Below are positions 32,066-41,350 of a DNA stretch of 64,000 bases, in pieces. Source of the stretch: Tepidicella xavieri (GTDB lineage: Bacteria; Pseudomonadota; Gammaproteobacteria; Burkholderiales; Burkholderiaceae_C); NCBI RefSeq assembly GCF_004363315.1, contig NZ_SNYL01000003.1, forward strand, positions 219,342 to 283,341, in the 5' to 3' direction. The notes under the pieces are model-generated. The model was not told where the DNA came from and did no database searches. It was given only the letters and a program-made list of their open reading frames with translations. The translations under genes and the position numbers were made by a program. Each line of letters starts with the position of its first letter. Positions within the stretch are counted from its first letter, which is position 1.

Positions 32066-33319
32066 ATGTCTGAACCGAACGCCAGGTCCGCTTCCGCGCC
32101 CCAGCCCTTGTGGCAGGGGGTGGTGCTGGCGGCGCTGCTGTCGTTGGGGGCGGCGGTGTCGCTGGGCGTGACGCGCTTTGCCTACGGCTTGCTGTTGCCC
32201 CCGATGCGCGATGACCTGGGCTGGAGCTATGCCTTGGCCGGGGCGATGAATACCTTCAATGCGGTGGGTTATCTGCTGGGTGCCTTGTCGGTGCCATGGC
32301 TGATGCGGCGCTGGGGGGCCGGGCCGGTGTTGGTGGGTGGGTCCGTGCTGGCCAGTCTGTTCATGGCGGGCAGCGGTTTTTTCACCGCGGCCTCTGCCCT
32401 GATGGGGCAGCGCCTGCTGGCGGGGGTGGCCAGCGCCTGGGTGTTTGTGGCCGGGGGGCTGTTGGCAGCGCGGCTGGGGGCCTGGTGGCCACGGCACAGC
32501 GGGTGGCTGCTGGGCATTTATTACGGTGGCACCGGCTGGGGGATTGTGGTGTCGGCGCTGGGCGTGCCGCCGGTGTTGGCTTGGGCGGCCGATCGGCCCC
32601 ATGGCTGGGCCTGGGCCTGGTGGGCGCTGGCGTTGGTGTGTGTGCTGGCCACGCTGGGTCTGGCTGGGCTGGTGCGCAAGCTGCGGCAGCGCGGCTTGGA
32701 AGTGGACGCTGCGGCATCGCCGTCTGCCGCCGCCTCTGCCTCGGCGGCCACGGCATTGCGTCGCCTGGCCTGGGCCCTGGGCGGCTATGCCTTGTTTGGC
32801 GTGGGCTACATCGGCTATATGACCTTCGTGATCGCGTTGCTGCGCGCGCAAGGCCATGCAGATGCCGCGGTCATGGGGTTTTACACCCTGTTGGGGATGG
32901 CGGTGGTGGGGTCGTCGCGGCTGTGGGCGGCCTGGCTGGACCGTTTCCGCGGGGGGCAGGCGTTGGCCCGGCTCAATGGCTTGCTTGGCCTGGCCACGGT
33001 GGTGCCGGCCCTCACGGCGGCCTGGCCGGCCTTGCTGGCCTCGGGCCTGTTGTTTGGGGCGGTGTTCTTGTCGGTGGTGGCGTCCACCACGGCGCTGGTG
33101 CGGCACAACCTGCCGGCGGCGCAATGGGCCGGCGGCATCAGCGCTTTCACCATCGTGTTTGCCCTGGGCCAGATCGTGGGGCCGACCGTGGTGGGCTGGA
33201 TTGCGGATGGCCCAGGTGGGCTGGAGCGCGGCTTGCTGTTTTCCGCATGCGCGCTGTGGCTGGGCAGCGCGCTGGCTTGGCGGCAGCGGCCGCTCGACGG
33301 TGGGGGTGGTCGGGCCTGA
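32066..33319 (+). CDS. MFS transporter, YbfB/YjiJ type
   Basis: A 417-aa 12-helix transporter with SLGVTRFAYGLLLPPMRDDLGWSYALAGAMN at the start, the hallmark of the YbfB/YjiJ family. Substrate unknown. It lies 43 bp from the divergent aminotransferase and 75 bp upstream of a PuuB-like oxidase, so it may move an intermediate of amine catabolism. Confidence 0.88.
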   Translation: MSEPNARSASAPQPLWQGVVLAALLSLGAAVSLGVTRFAYGLLLPPMRDDLGWSYALAGAMNTFNAVGYLLGALSVPWLMRRWGAGPVLVGGSVLASLFMAGSGFFTAASALMGQRLLAGVASAWVFVAGGLLAARLGAWWPRHSGWLLGIYYGGTGWGIVVSALGVPPVLAWAADRPHGWAWAWWALALVCVLATLGLAGLVRKLRQRGLEVDAAASPSAAASASAATALRRLAWALGGYALFGVGYIGYMTFVIALLRAQGHADAAVMGFYTLLGMAVVGSSRLWAAWLDRFRGGQALARLNGLLGLATVVPALTAAWPALLASGLLFGAVFLSVVASTTALVRHNLPAAQWAGGISAFTIVFALGQIVGPTVVGWIADGPGGLERGLLFSACALWLGSALAWRQRPLDGGGGRA

Positions 33320-33394
33320 AGGCCGTCGATTGGCCCCAATCGCGACCGGTTTGGGCGCTACGCTAGGTGGCCTGTCCATTGGGGGATAGCCTGC

Positions 33395-34714
33395 ATGTTC
33401 AAACCGTCTTTGTTGCGTTCCGACACCCTGCTCAATCAGCGCAGCTACTACGAGGCCAGCGCCGTGCGCGAGGCACCCCTGCCGCCGTTGCGGGGCACGG
33501 TGCAGGCCGACGTGGCGGTGGTCGGTGGTGGGTTTGCCGGCTTGAGCGCGGCCATCGAACTGGCCGAGCGGGGCCTGCGCGTGGTGTTGCTGGAAGCGGA
33601 ACGGGTGGGGTTTGGCGCCAGCGGGCGCAACGGTGGCCAGGCCATCGTGGGCTATGCCTGTGGCCAGGAACCTTTCGAGCAGCAGCTCGGGCGTGACGAC
33701 GCCCGCCGCGTCTGGGCCATGTCGCTGGAGGCGATCGACATCATCGATCAGCGCATTCGGCGCTTCGGCATCGATTGCGACTGGGTGCGCGGCTATCTGT
33801 ATGCCGCCGATTCGCCGCGCAAGGCCCGCCAGCTGCTCGACGACCTCAGCGTCCAGGCGCGCGACTATGGCCTGGCGTGCGAAGTGGCCACCGGTGCCGA
33901 CGTGCAGCGCTACATCGGCAGCGAGCGCTATCACGCGGTCGGCTATGAAAAGGTGTCGGGCCATCTGCATCCGCTCAAATACGCGCTGGGGCTGGCCCGG
34001 GCCGCGCGTTCACTGGGGGTGCAGATATACGAGGGTACGGTGGCGCAACGCCTGACGGAGCAGGCCGACGGCGTGCGGTTGCAGGCGGCGCAGGGCGAGG
34101 TGCAGGCCCGCTTTGCGGTGCTGGCCGGCAACTGCATGCTGCCCGAATACGCGCCCCAATTGGCAGCCCGCATCCAGGACCGCATCATGCCGGTGGGCAC
34201 CTACATCATCGGCACCGCTCCGGTGGACGAGGCGCTGGCACAGCGCCTCATCCCCAGCGGCGCGGCGGTCTGCGACAACAACTTCGTGTTGGATTACTTC
34301 CGCTTCAGCGCCGACCGCCGGATGCTGTTTGGCGGCCGGGTGAGCTACACCACCATGACGCCGCCGCGCCTGCAGGCGGTCATGCGGCGGCGCATGGCGC
34401 GCATTTTTCCGGCCCTGGCCGAGGTGCCGGTGGAATACGTGTGGGGCGGTTTCGTGGACATCAGCATGAACCGGGCTCCGGATTTCGGCCGCCTCTCGCC
34501 CCAGGTCTATTACCTCCAGGGCTTCAGCGGGCATGGCGTGGCGCTGACCGGGCTGGCCGGGCGGCTGGTGGCCGAAGCCATTCTGGGCCAGGCCTCGCGG
34601 TTCGACGTGTTTGCCCGCCTGCAGCACCGTCGTTTTCCCGGCGGGCCCTGGCTGCGCACGCCGGCGCTGGCTCTGGGCATGCTGTGGTATCGCTTGCGCG
34701 ACGCGCTGGCCTGA
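33395..34714 (+). CDS. puuB: FAD-dependent amine oxidoreductase (gamma-glutamylputrescine oxidase-like)
   Basis: A 439-aa DAO-family flavoenzyme with the Rossmann motif VVGGGFAGLSAAIELA (residues ~45-60), GFGASGRNGGQ and the C-terminal GFSGHGVALTGLAGRLVAEAI. PuuB oxidises gamma-glutamylputrescine to the aldehyde. The nearby PuuA, PuuD and PuuC homologues support that role; a wider amine specificity is possible. Confidence 0.82.
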   Translation: MFKPSLLRSDTLLNQRSYYEASAVREAPLPPLRGTVQADVAVVGGGFAGLSAAIELAERGLRVVLLEAERVGFGASGRNGGQAIVGYACGQEPFEQQLGRDDARRVWAMSLEAIDIIDQRIRRFGIDCDWVRGYLYAADSPRKARQLLDDLSVQARDYGLACEVATGADVQRYIGSERYHAVGYEKVSGHLHPLKYALGLARAARSLGVQIYEGTVAQRLTEQADGVRLQAAQGEVQARFAVLAGNCMLPEYAPQLAARIQDRIMPVGTYIIGTAPVDEALAQRLIPSGAAVCDNNFVLDYFRFSADRRMLFGGRVSYTTMTPPRLQAVMRRRMARIFPALAEVPVEYVWGGFVDISMNRAPDFGRLSPQVYYLQGFSGHGVALTGLAGRLVAEAILGQASRFDVFARLQHRRFPGGPWLRTPALALGMLWYRLRDALA

Positions 34715-34730
34715 GTCCGCTTGGTGCGGC

Positions 34731-36209
34731 TCACGCCGCATGGGCGTCCAGTGCCTCGGCCACGCGCTGGCACAGCAGGGCGCCGTGGCGGCGGATCGAT
34801 GCCAGCGGGGCATAGCCGTAGCCGATGGCCAGCCCGCGCAAGTCGTCGCGTTGCAGGCAATAGGCCGACAGTGGCCGCACCGTCAGGCCATCGCGCGCCA
34901 GCGCCTGCGCCAGCGCCCGGTCGTCGATGTGGCGCGGCAGATGCAGACACAGGTGCAGCCCTTGCGCCGCCCCCTCGATGCGGGCCTGGCCGCCGCGCAG
35001 CAGGGGCTTCAGGTGATCCAGCAGCACCTGCCGCCGCTCGGCATAGGTCTGGCGCGCGCGCCGCAACGACGACGCAAAATGCCCCATCTCGATGAATTCG
35101 GCCAGTGCCGATTGCAGCGGCATCTGGCCCGGGCGGTTGAGGTCGTAATGGGCGCGACGGAAAGCGCTCACCAGGCCCTTGGGCACCACCAGGTAGCCGA
35201 GCTTGAGGCCCGGATAAAGCACCTTGGAAAAGGTGCCCAGATACAGCACCCGCTCCGACTGGTCCAGCCCGCACAGCGAGGAGATGGGCGGGCCGGTGAA
35301 GCGGAATTCGCTGTCGTAATCGTCTTCCAGAATCCAGGCCTGGCAGCGGGCCGCCGTGGCCAGCAGCTGCTGGCGACGCGGCAGCGACATCACCGCGCCC
35401 GTGGGGTACTGGTGCGAGGGGGTGATGTAAATCAGCCGGGGTGACTGGCGCTCGTCCTCGGGGCCTGGGGCCATGCCGTCGCCATCGACGCGCACCGGAT
35501 GCAGGCACAGCCCGGCCGCCGTGAACGCTTTGACCGCCCCCCAGTAGGCCGGGTCTTCGATCCAGACCGTCTCGCCATGATCGGCCAGCAGGTGCGCGCA
35601 CAGTTCCATCGATTGCTGGGTGCCGCTGGTGATGAGCACCTGATCCGCATCCAGCGGCACGCTGCGAAAGATGCGCAGGTAGTCCGCCACCGCGCGGCGC
35701 AGCGGGCCGTAGCCGCCCGAGTCGTTGTAGTCCAGCATGCTCGGGCCAGCCTGACGCCAATGCTTGTTTTGCAGCCGCTGCCACAGCGCCACGGCGAAAG
35801 CGCTGAAGTCCGCCGGTCCGGGCGTGAAGGGCTGGATTTCCAGATCGGTGGCGCAAAAGCGGTGCGCCAGTGCCTCGCCGCGCTGCGACAGTCGGGAGGG
35901 ATTGACCGCCTTGCGCGGGGCTTTGGCATGCCCTTGCGCCACGGGCACCTGCTCATGCACATAGGTGCCGCTGCCCACGCGGCTGACCAGATACCCCTCC
36001 ACCGTGAGCTGGCTGATGGCCGCCACCACCGTGTTGCGCGACAGCCCCAGATCCTGCGCCAGATCGCGGCTGGACGGCAGCCGGTCACCGGCCGAGAGCT
36101 TGCCCTCCAAAATGGCGCGGCGCATCACCTCGTACAGGCGGCGATGCAAGGGCAGGTCGGCCGCCGCATCGGCCCGGTGGATTTCCGCCAGCAGGTATTC
36201 AGAAAGCAT
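34731..36209 (-). CDS. MocR/PdxR-type regulator of polyamine genes
   Basis: A 492-aa fusion: N-terminal GntR-type winged helix (~residues 8-80; LPLHRRLYEVMRRAILEGKL, LGLSRNTVVAAISQL) and a C-terminal fold-type I aminotransferase domain that binds PLP as effector (ILEDDYDSEFRF, GTFSKVLYPGLKLGY). The ATG at 36209 is chosen over an upstream frame that crosses the operator repeats. Divergent from puuD, it likely activates or represses the polyamine operon. Confidence 0.88.
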   Translation of the reverse strand: MLSEYLLAEIHRADAAADLPLHRRLYEVMRRAILEGKLSAGDRLPSSRDLAQDLGLSRNTVVAAISQLTVEGYLVSRVGSGTYVHEQVPVAQGHAKAPRKAVNPSRLSQRGEALAHRFCATDLEIQPFTPGPADFSAFAVALWQRLQNKHWRQAGPSMLDYNDSGGYGPLRRAVADYLRIFRSVPLDADQVLITSGTQQSMELCAHLLADHGETVWIEDPAYWGAVKAFTAAGLCLHPVRVDGDGMAPGPEDERQSPRLIYITPSHQYPTGAVMSLPRRQQLLATAARCQAWILEDDYDSEFRFTGPPISSLCGLDQSERVLYLGTFSKVLYPGLKLGYLVVPKGLVSAFRRAHYDLNRPGQMPLQSALAEFIEMGHFASSLRRARQTYAERRQVLLDHLKPLLRGGQARIEGAAQGLHLCLHLPRHIDDRALAQALARDGLTVRPLSAYCLQRDDLRGLAIGYGYAPLASIRRHGALLCQRVAEALDAHAA

Positions 36210-36260
36210 GGGATGGCCTCGGGAAAAGGTCGCAGGGGTCTTGCGGCTCGGCCGCTCAAA

Positions 36261-36290
36261 TGGCACCATGGCGTGGCACCTAATGGCACC
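36261..36290. promoter_or_regulatory. three TGGCACC direct repeats between mocR and puuD
   Basis: TGGCACC occurs at 36261-36267, 36274-36280 and 36284-36290, all in the same orientation. MocR proteins bind pairs of direct repeats through their paired winged helices. The same 7-mer occurs in the potF promoter (40035-40041). Confidence 0.6.
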
Positions 36291-36316
36291 CATTGTCATC
36301 CAATTTCGGGCCCACA

Positions 36317-37147
36317 ATGCCTTCAACCATGCACAACGATGTTTTTTCCCAACCCCCGATGGTCTGGCTGCCCGCCGATCATCGACTGCTCGGTGATCAT
36401 GGCCACGCCATGCCGTTCCTGCTCTTGGGCGACAAGTACGCCCGGGCGGTCAAGGTCGGCGCCCACGCCCAGCCGGTGATGTTTCCCCTGGCCGATGCGG
36501 CCCAGGTGCCGCAACTGCTGTCGCTGGTCGATGGCGTCATGCTCACGGGCTCGCCCTCCAACGTGCACCCTTCGCACTTCAATGAGGAAGTGCATGACCC
36601 CAGCCTGCCGCTGGACCCGGAGCGCGACTCGCTCACCCTCACCCTGGTGCATGCCTGCGTGGCGCACGGCGTGCCGCTGCTCGGCATCTGTCGCGGCTTT
36701 CAGGAGATCAACGTCGCCCTCGGTGGCAGCCTGCACCAGACCGTGCACGCCGTCACTGGCCTGATGGACCACCGAGAGCCCGATGACGCCCCGATCGACC
36801 AGCAATACGCGCCCAGCCACCCGGTGCGCCTGGAGCCCGGCTGCGCCTTGGCCGAATGGGCCGGCGCCACCGAGGTGATGGTCAACTCCCTGCACGGGCA
36901 AGGCATCGGCCGGCTGGCGCCAGGCCTGCGCCCGCTGGCGCATGCGCCGGACGGGCTGATCGAAGCCTTCGAAGTCGTCGGCGCCCGCGAATTTGCCTAT
37001 GCCGTGCAGTGGCACCCCGAATGGCGTTGTTGGGAAAACCCGTTCTACTCGGCCATCTTCCGGGCCTTTGGCGATGCGGTGCGCCGCCGCCGGCAGGCCC
37101 GGCTGCAGGAAGGCCGCGCCTTTGCGGCGGCACCGGAGAAGCCCTGA
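36317..37147 (+). CDS. puuD: gamma-glutamyl-gamma-aminobutyrate hydrolase (PuuD-like)
   Basis: A 276-aa class I amidotransferase-fold hydrolase: nucleophile Cys in LLGICRGFQEINVALGG, His in YAVQWHPEW and the following Glu. It releases GABA from gamma-glutamyl-GABA in the Puu pathway. The first ATG in frame is 36317; a second at 36329 is equally plausible since neither has a strong ribosome-binding site. Followed 58 bp later by puuA. Confidence 0.85.
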   Translation: MPSTMHNDVFSQPPMVWLPADHRLLGDHGHAMPFLLLGDKYARAVKVGAHAQPVMFPLADAAQVPQLLSLVDGVMLTGSPSNVHPSHFNEEVHDPSLPLDPERDSLTLTLVHACVAHGVPLLGICRGFQEINVALGGSLHQTVHAVTGLMDHREPDDAPIDQQYAPSHPVRLEPGCALAEWAGATEVMVNSLHGQGIGRLAPGLRPLAHAPDGLIEAFEVVGAREFAYAVQWHPEWRCWENPFYSAIFRAFGDAVRRRRQARLQEGRAFAAAPEKP

Positions 37148-37205
37148 GCACAGGCCATCCGGCCTCCTGCGATGATGCTCCTGTGACTTTTTCCGGTTGA
37201 CTGCC

Positions 37206-38573
37206 ATGCAACACACCACCCCCCACAGCTTTACCGAACTCGAACACTGGCTCAACGAACGCCGCGTCACCGAAGTCGAATGCCTCGTGCCCGACCTCAC
37301 GGGCGTGGCCCGCGGCAAGATCCTGCCGCGCGAGAAGTTCACCGAAGACCGCGGCATGCGCCTGCCCCATGCCATCGTGGCCATGAGCGTGACCGGCGAG
37401 CAGCCGCCCAGCGGCCCGTATTACGACGTGATCGAGCCCACCGACCGCGACATGCAGCTGCGCCCGGACCCGACCACCGTGCGCATCGTGCCCTGGGCCA
37501 CCGACCCCACGGCCCAAGTCATCCACGACTGTTTCGATGCCCAAGGCAAGCTCGTGCCCTATGCGCCGCGCAGCGTGCTGCGCCGGGTATGCGACCTCTA
37601 CGCCGCCGAAGGCTGGGATCCGGTCATCGCCCCCGAGCTGGAGTTCTACCTCACCGCCCGCAACACCGATTCCAACGTCCCGCTGCGCCCACCGATTGGC
37701 CGCAGCGGTCGCGCCGAAACCTCGCGCCAGGCCTACAGCATCGACGCCGTCAACGAATTCGACCCGCTGTTCGAAGAAATCTACGAGTACTGCCACGTCA
37801 TGGGCCTGAACGTGGACACCCTGATCCACGAGATCGGGGCCGGGCAGATGGAGATCAACTTCTTCCACGACCATCCCCTGGGCCTGGCCGACGAAGTGTT
37901 TTTCTTCAAGCGCACCGTGCGCGAAGTGGCGCTGCGCCACGACATGTATGCCACCTTCATGGCCAAGCCGATTGCCGGCGAACCCGGCAGCGCCATGCAC
38001 ATGCACCAGAGCGTGGTGCGCAAGGACGACGGGCGCAACATTTTCAGCAACCCCGACGGCTCGCCGTCGGACGCCTTCTTCCACTACATCGGCGGCCTGC
38101 AGAAGCACGTGCCCACCGCCATGGCGCTGGTGGCGCCTTATGTGAACAGCTACCGCCGCCTGTCGCGCTACACCGCCGCCCCCATCAACATCGAATGGGG
38201 CTACGACAACCGCACCGTCGGCATCCGTTCGCCGATTTCCTCGCCCGAGGCGCGACGGCTGGAAAACCGCGTCATCGGCGCGGATGCCAACCCCTATCTG
38301 GCCATGGCCATGACGCTGGCCTGTGGCTATCTGGGCATGAAGAACAAGATCAAGCCCAAGCCCGAGATGAAAGGCGATGCCTACCTCTCGCCCTACGCCC
38401 TGCCCCGCAGCCTGGGCGAAGCCCTGGACTGGCTGCGCCGCGACACCGATCTGCACGAGGTGTTGGGCAAGGAGTTCATCACCGTGTACACCGAAATCAA
38501 GGAACTGGAGTTCGCCGAGTTCATGAAAGTGATCTCGCCCTGGGAGCGTGAGCACCTGCTGCTGCACGTCTGA
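37206..38573 (+). CDS. puuA: gamma-glutamylpolyamine synthetase (PuuA-like)
   Basis: A 455-aa glutamine-synthetase-fold ligase with APELEFYL, HEIGAGQMEINFFHD, HMHQSV, INIEWGYDNRTVGIR and ADANPYLAMA. PuuA ligates glutamate to putrescine or other amines with ATP. The ATG at 37206 is preferred to the TTG nine bases upstream. This is the second GS-like ligase in the window; it is clearly distinct from the one at 5.9-7.4 kb. Confidence 0.88.
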   Translation: MQHTTPHSFTELEHWLNERRVTEVECLVPDLTGVARGKILPREKFTEDRGMRLPHAIVAMSVTGEQPPSGPYYDVIEPTDRDMQLRPDPTTVRIVPWATDPTAQVIHDCFDAQGKLVPYAPRSVLRRVCDLYAAEGWDPVIAPELEFYLTARNTDSNVPLRPPIGRSGRAETSRQAYSIDAVNEFDPLFEEIYEYCHVMGLNVDTLIHEIGAGQMEINFFHDHPLGLADEVFFFKRTVREVALRHDMYATFMAKPIAGEPGSAMHMHQSVVRKDDGRNIFSNPDGSPSDAFFHYIGGLQKHVPTAMALVAPYVNSYRRLSRYTAAPINIEWGYDNRTVGIRSPISSPEARRLENRVIGADANPYLAMAMTLACGYLGMKNKIKPKPEMKGDAYLSPYALPRSLGEALDWLRRDTDLHEVLGKEFITVYTEIKELEFAEFMKVISPWEREHLLLHV

Positions 38574-38601
38574 ACCGCCCACCCCGCACAAGGAGAAGCG
38601 C

Positions 38602-40020
38602 ATGAATGCCCCCGTTCACCCCCACGCCCTGAGCACCGCCGAACTGCAGGCGCTCGACAGTGCCCACTTCCTGCACCCCTTCACCGACCACAAGGGCCTG
38701 GCGGCCAAAGGCGCGCGCGTCATCACCCACGCCGACGACATCTACGTCTGGGACAGCGAGGGCAAGAAAATTCTGGATGCCATGAGCGGCCTGTGGTGCG
38801 TCAATGCCGGCTATGGCCGCAAAGAGCTGGCCGACGTGGCCCATGCCCAGATGATGAAGCTGCCCTTCTACAACAGCTTCTTCCAGACCACCAACGAACC
38901 GGCCGTGCGGCTGGCCGCCCGCCTGGCCGAACTGGCCCCGGCCGTGGACGGACGGCGCTTCCAGCACGTGTTTTTCAGTTCCAGCGGTTCCGAGAGCAAC
39001 GACACCAACGTGCGCATGGCCCGCCGCTACTGGGACCTGATGGGCCAGCCGCAGCGCAAGGTCATCATCAGCCGCCACAACGCCTACCATGGCTCCACCA
39101 TGGCCGGGGCCTCGCTGGGCGGCATGAGCGCCATGCACGCCCAGGGCGACCTGCCCATCCCCAACATCACCCACATCCAGCAGCCCTACTACTACGAGCT
39201 GGCCGAGCCCGGTGAAAGCCAAGACGCTTTCGGCCTGCGCGCCGCCCGCTGGCTGGAGGACAAAATCCTGGAAATCGGCCCCGAGAAGGTGGCCGCCTTC
39301 ATTGCCGAGCCGGTGCAAGGGGCCGGCGGCGTCATCATCCCCCCCGCGACGTACTGGCCCGAGATCCAGCGCATCGTGGACAAATACGGCATCTTGCTCA
39401 TCTCCGACGAGGTCATCTGTGCCTTTGGCCGGCTGGGCCACTGGTTCGCCTACGAGAAATTCGGCTACAAGCCCGACCTGGTGACCTTTGCCAAGGCCGT
39501 GACCAGCGGCTACATCCCCCTGGGCGGCGTGCTGGTGGGCGACCGGGTGGCCCAGGTGCTGATCGACAAAGGCGGCGAGTTCAACCACGGCTACACCTAC
39601 AGCGGGCACCCGGTGGCCTGTGCCGTGGCGCTGGCCAACCTCGACATCATGGAACGCGAAAACCTGCCCGGCCGGGTGCGCGACGACGTCGGCCCCTACC
39701 TGGCCGAGGTGTTCGAGCAGTTCAAAAGCCACCCGCTGGTGGGCGATGCCGAAACCTGCGGCTTTGTGGCGGGCCTTGTTTTGGTGCAGGACAAGGCCAC
39801 GCGCAAAGCCTTCCCCGAGGACTGGGCCGTGGGCATGATGTGCCGCGCGCACTGTTTTGGCAATGGGCTGGTCATGCGTGCCGTGGGCGACCGCATGATC
39901 ATCGCCCCACCGCTGACCATGACCCGGGCGCAGATCGACGAAATGGCGGTTTTGATCAAAAAAGCGCTCGATTTGACGCTGCAGGAACTGCAATCTCAGG
40001 GAAAATTCGGGATTCGCTGA
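38602..40020 (+). CDS. spuC: polyamine:pyruvate-type aminotransferase (SpuC-like)
   Basis: A 472-aa class III PLP aminotransferase. Features include GLWCVNAGYGRKELADVA, SSSGSESNDTNVRMARRYW, YHGSTMAGASLGGMS, EPVQGAGGVIIPP, DEVICAFGRLG and the PLP lysine in VTFAKAVTSGYIPLGG. Relatives transaminate putrescine, cadaverine or beta-alanine with pyruvate. CAAGGAG precedes the ATG at 38602. The presence of both this enzyme and the gamma-glutamyl route is noteworthy. Confidence 0.9.
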   Translation: MNAPVHPHALSTAELQALDSAHFLHPFTDHKGLAAKGARVITHADDIYVWDSEGKKILDAMSGLWCVNAGYGRKELADVAHAQMMKLPFYNSFFQTTNEPAVRLAARLAELAPAVDGRRFQHVFFSSSGSESNDTNVRMARRYWDLMGQPQRKVIISRHNAYHGSTMAGASLGGMSAMHAQGDLPIPNITHIQQPYYYELAEPGESQDAFGLRAARWLEDKILEIGPEKVAAFIAEPVQGAGGVIIPPATYWPEIQRIVDKYGILLISDEVICAFGRLGHWFAYEKFGYKPDLVTFAKAVTSGYIPLGGVLVGDRVAQVLIDKGGEFNHGYTYSGHPVACAVALANLDIMERENLPGRVRDDVGPYLAEVFEQFKSHPLVGDAETCGFVAGLVLVQDKATRKAFPEDWAVGMMCRAHCFGNGLVMRAVGDRMIIAPPLTMTRAQIDEMAVLIKKALDLTLQELQSQGKFGIR

Positions 40021-40021
40021 T

Positions 40022-40043
40022 CTGGTGACTAGAATGGCACCAG
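40022..40043. promoter_or_regulatory. TGGCACC-containing dyad upstream of potF
   Basis: CTGGTG (40022-40027) and CACCAG (40038-40043) form an inverted repeat that includes TGGCACC (40035-40041), the 7-mer repeated at the MocR/puuD promoter. It lies about 75 bp upstream of the potF ATG. Confidence 0.5.
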
Positions 40044-40117
40044 GTGCGGATATTGCTTGCCTGGCAGGCAGATCCGTTGTGTTGTTGGATCGTTGAACCA
40101 CACTTGGAGCTGAGCGC

Positions 40118-41248
40118 ATGAAGAAATCCCTCCTGGCCGTGGCCCTGTCCGCCGTCTTCCTGGTGGCCTGTGGCAAGAAAGAAGAACCGGCAGCCACCGC
40201 TGCCGCCCCTGCCGACACCGGCTCCAAGGTGCTCAACATCTACAACTGGGACGACTACATCCCCGACGGCATGATCGCCGCGTTCGAGCAGGAATTCGGC
40301 ATCAAGGTGAACTACGACACCTTCGAGAACAACGAAACCCTGCACGCCAAGCTGATCGCGGGCAATTCGGGCTACGACATCGTCGTGCCCACCGTCGGCT
40401 TCTCGAAGAAGCAGCTCGAAGCCGGGCTGTTCCAGCCGCTGGACAAGAGCAAGATCCCCAACCTGGTGAATCTGGATCCGGTGTTCCTCAAGAAGCTGGC
40501 CTCCATCGACGAGGGCAACCGCCACTACGTGCCCTGGGGCTGGGGCTTCACCACGGTGGGCATCAATCGCCAGAAGGTCGAAGCCGCCCTCGGCACCTCG
40601 GAGCTCCCGGCCAATTCCTGGGAGCTGGTGTTCAACCCCGAGTACGCCAACAAGCTGCGCAGCTGCGGCATCATTTTCCTGGATTCGCCGACCGAGATCA
40701 TGCCGGCAGCGTTGCACTACATCGGCAAAGACCCGTACAGCAACAACCCGGATGACATCCGGGCCGCCGGTGAGATGCTGGCGCAGATCCGCCCGAACAT
40801 CCGCCTGTTCTCCAGCAACATGATCGACGACATCGCCGGCGGCCTGGGTTGCGCCTTCGTCGGCTGGTCTGGCGACATCAACATCGCGGCCGACCGCGTG
40901 CGCGAGCAAGGCGGCCAGGACGAGATCGTGCCACTGCTGCCCAGCACCGGCGGCGTGCTGTTCGTGGACGTGATGGCCATCCCGGCCGATGCCCGAAACG
41001 TCGAGAACGCCCACCTGTTCATCAACTTCTTCCTGCGGCCCGAAAACGGTGCCGCCATGGCCAATGAGATGAACTACCCCACGGGCAACAAGGCCGCGCT
41101 GCCACTGATCAATGACGAGATCAAGAACAACCCGACCATCTTCCTCGACGAGGAGAACATGGCGCGCCTGATCCCGTCCGGCGGCTACGCCAATGAGCTC
41201 AGTGGCGTGCTCAACGAGGTTTACAACGCATTCAAGCGCGGTCGCTGA
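40118..41248 (+). CDS. potF: spermidine/putrescine ABC transporter, substrate-binding lipoprotein
   Basis: A 376-aa PotF/PotD-like binding protein. The N-terminus carries a lipoprotein signal with lipobox FLVAC (Cys about residue 18). The mature part starts LNIYNWDDYIPDGMIAAFEQ, and GYDIVVP and RPEN..AAMANEMNYPTGN are typical. It captures putrescine or spermidine in the periplasm and delivers it to PotHI. An intrinsic terminator follows, allowing more of it than of the membrane components. Confidence 0.93.
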   Translation: MKKSLLAVALSAVFLVACGKKEEPAATAAAPADTGSKVLNIYNWDDYIPDGMIAAFEQEFGIKVNYDTFENNETLHAKLIAGNSGYDIVVPTVGFSKKQLEAGLFQPLDKSKIPNLVNLDPVFLKKLASIDEGNRHYVPWGWGFTTVGINRQKVEAALGTSELPANSWELVFNPEYANKLRSCGIIFLDSPTEIMPAALHYIGKDPYSNNPDDIRAAGEMLAQIRPNIRLFSSNMIDDIAGGLGCAFVGWSGDINIAADRVREQGGQDEIVPLLPSTGGVLFVDVMAIPADARNVENAHLFINFFLRPENGAAMANEMNYPTGNKAALPLINDEIKNNPTIFLDEENMARLIPSGGYANELSGVLNEVYNAFKRGR

Positions 41249-41280
41249 CCTGCGTGTTCTGAAAGCCAAATGGTTTGGGG

Positions 41281-41310
41281 GGGCTGGTCGTCTGCATCAG
41301 CCCTTTTTTT
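41281..41310 (+). terminator. intrinsic terminator between potF and potG
   Basis: GGGCTG (41281-41286) and CAGCCC (41298-41303) form a stem extended by two weaker pairs, followed by seven T (41304-41310). It lies 33 bp after the potF stop and 41 bp before potG, inside what is otherwise one operon. Confidence 0.8.
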
Positions 41311-41350
41311 CTGGGTGTGCTCTTGGTGATGAAAGGTTGAGGGAGCGCTC

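Noticed and set aside
36882-38603. 573-codon antisense frame over puuD/puuA
   Set aside because: It is the complement of the glutamine-synthetase-like gene, whose motifs are unambiguous on the other strand.
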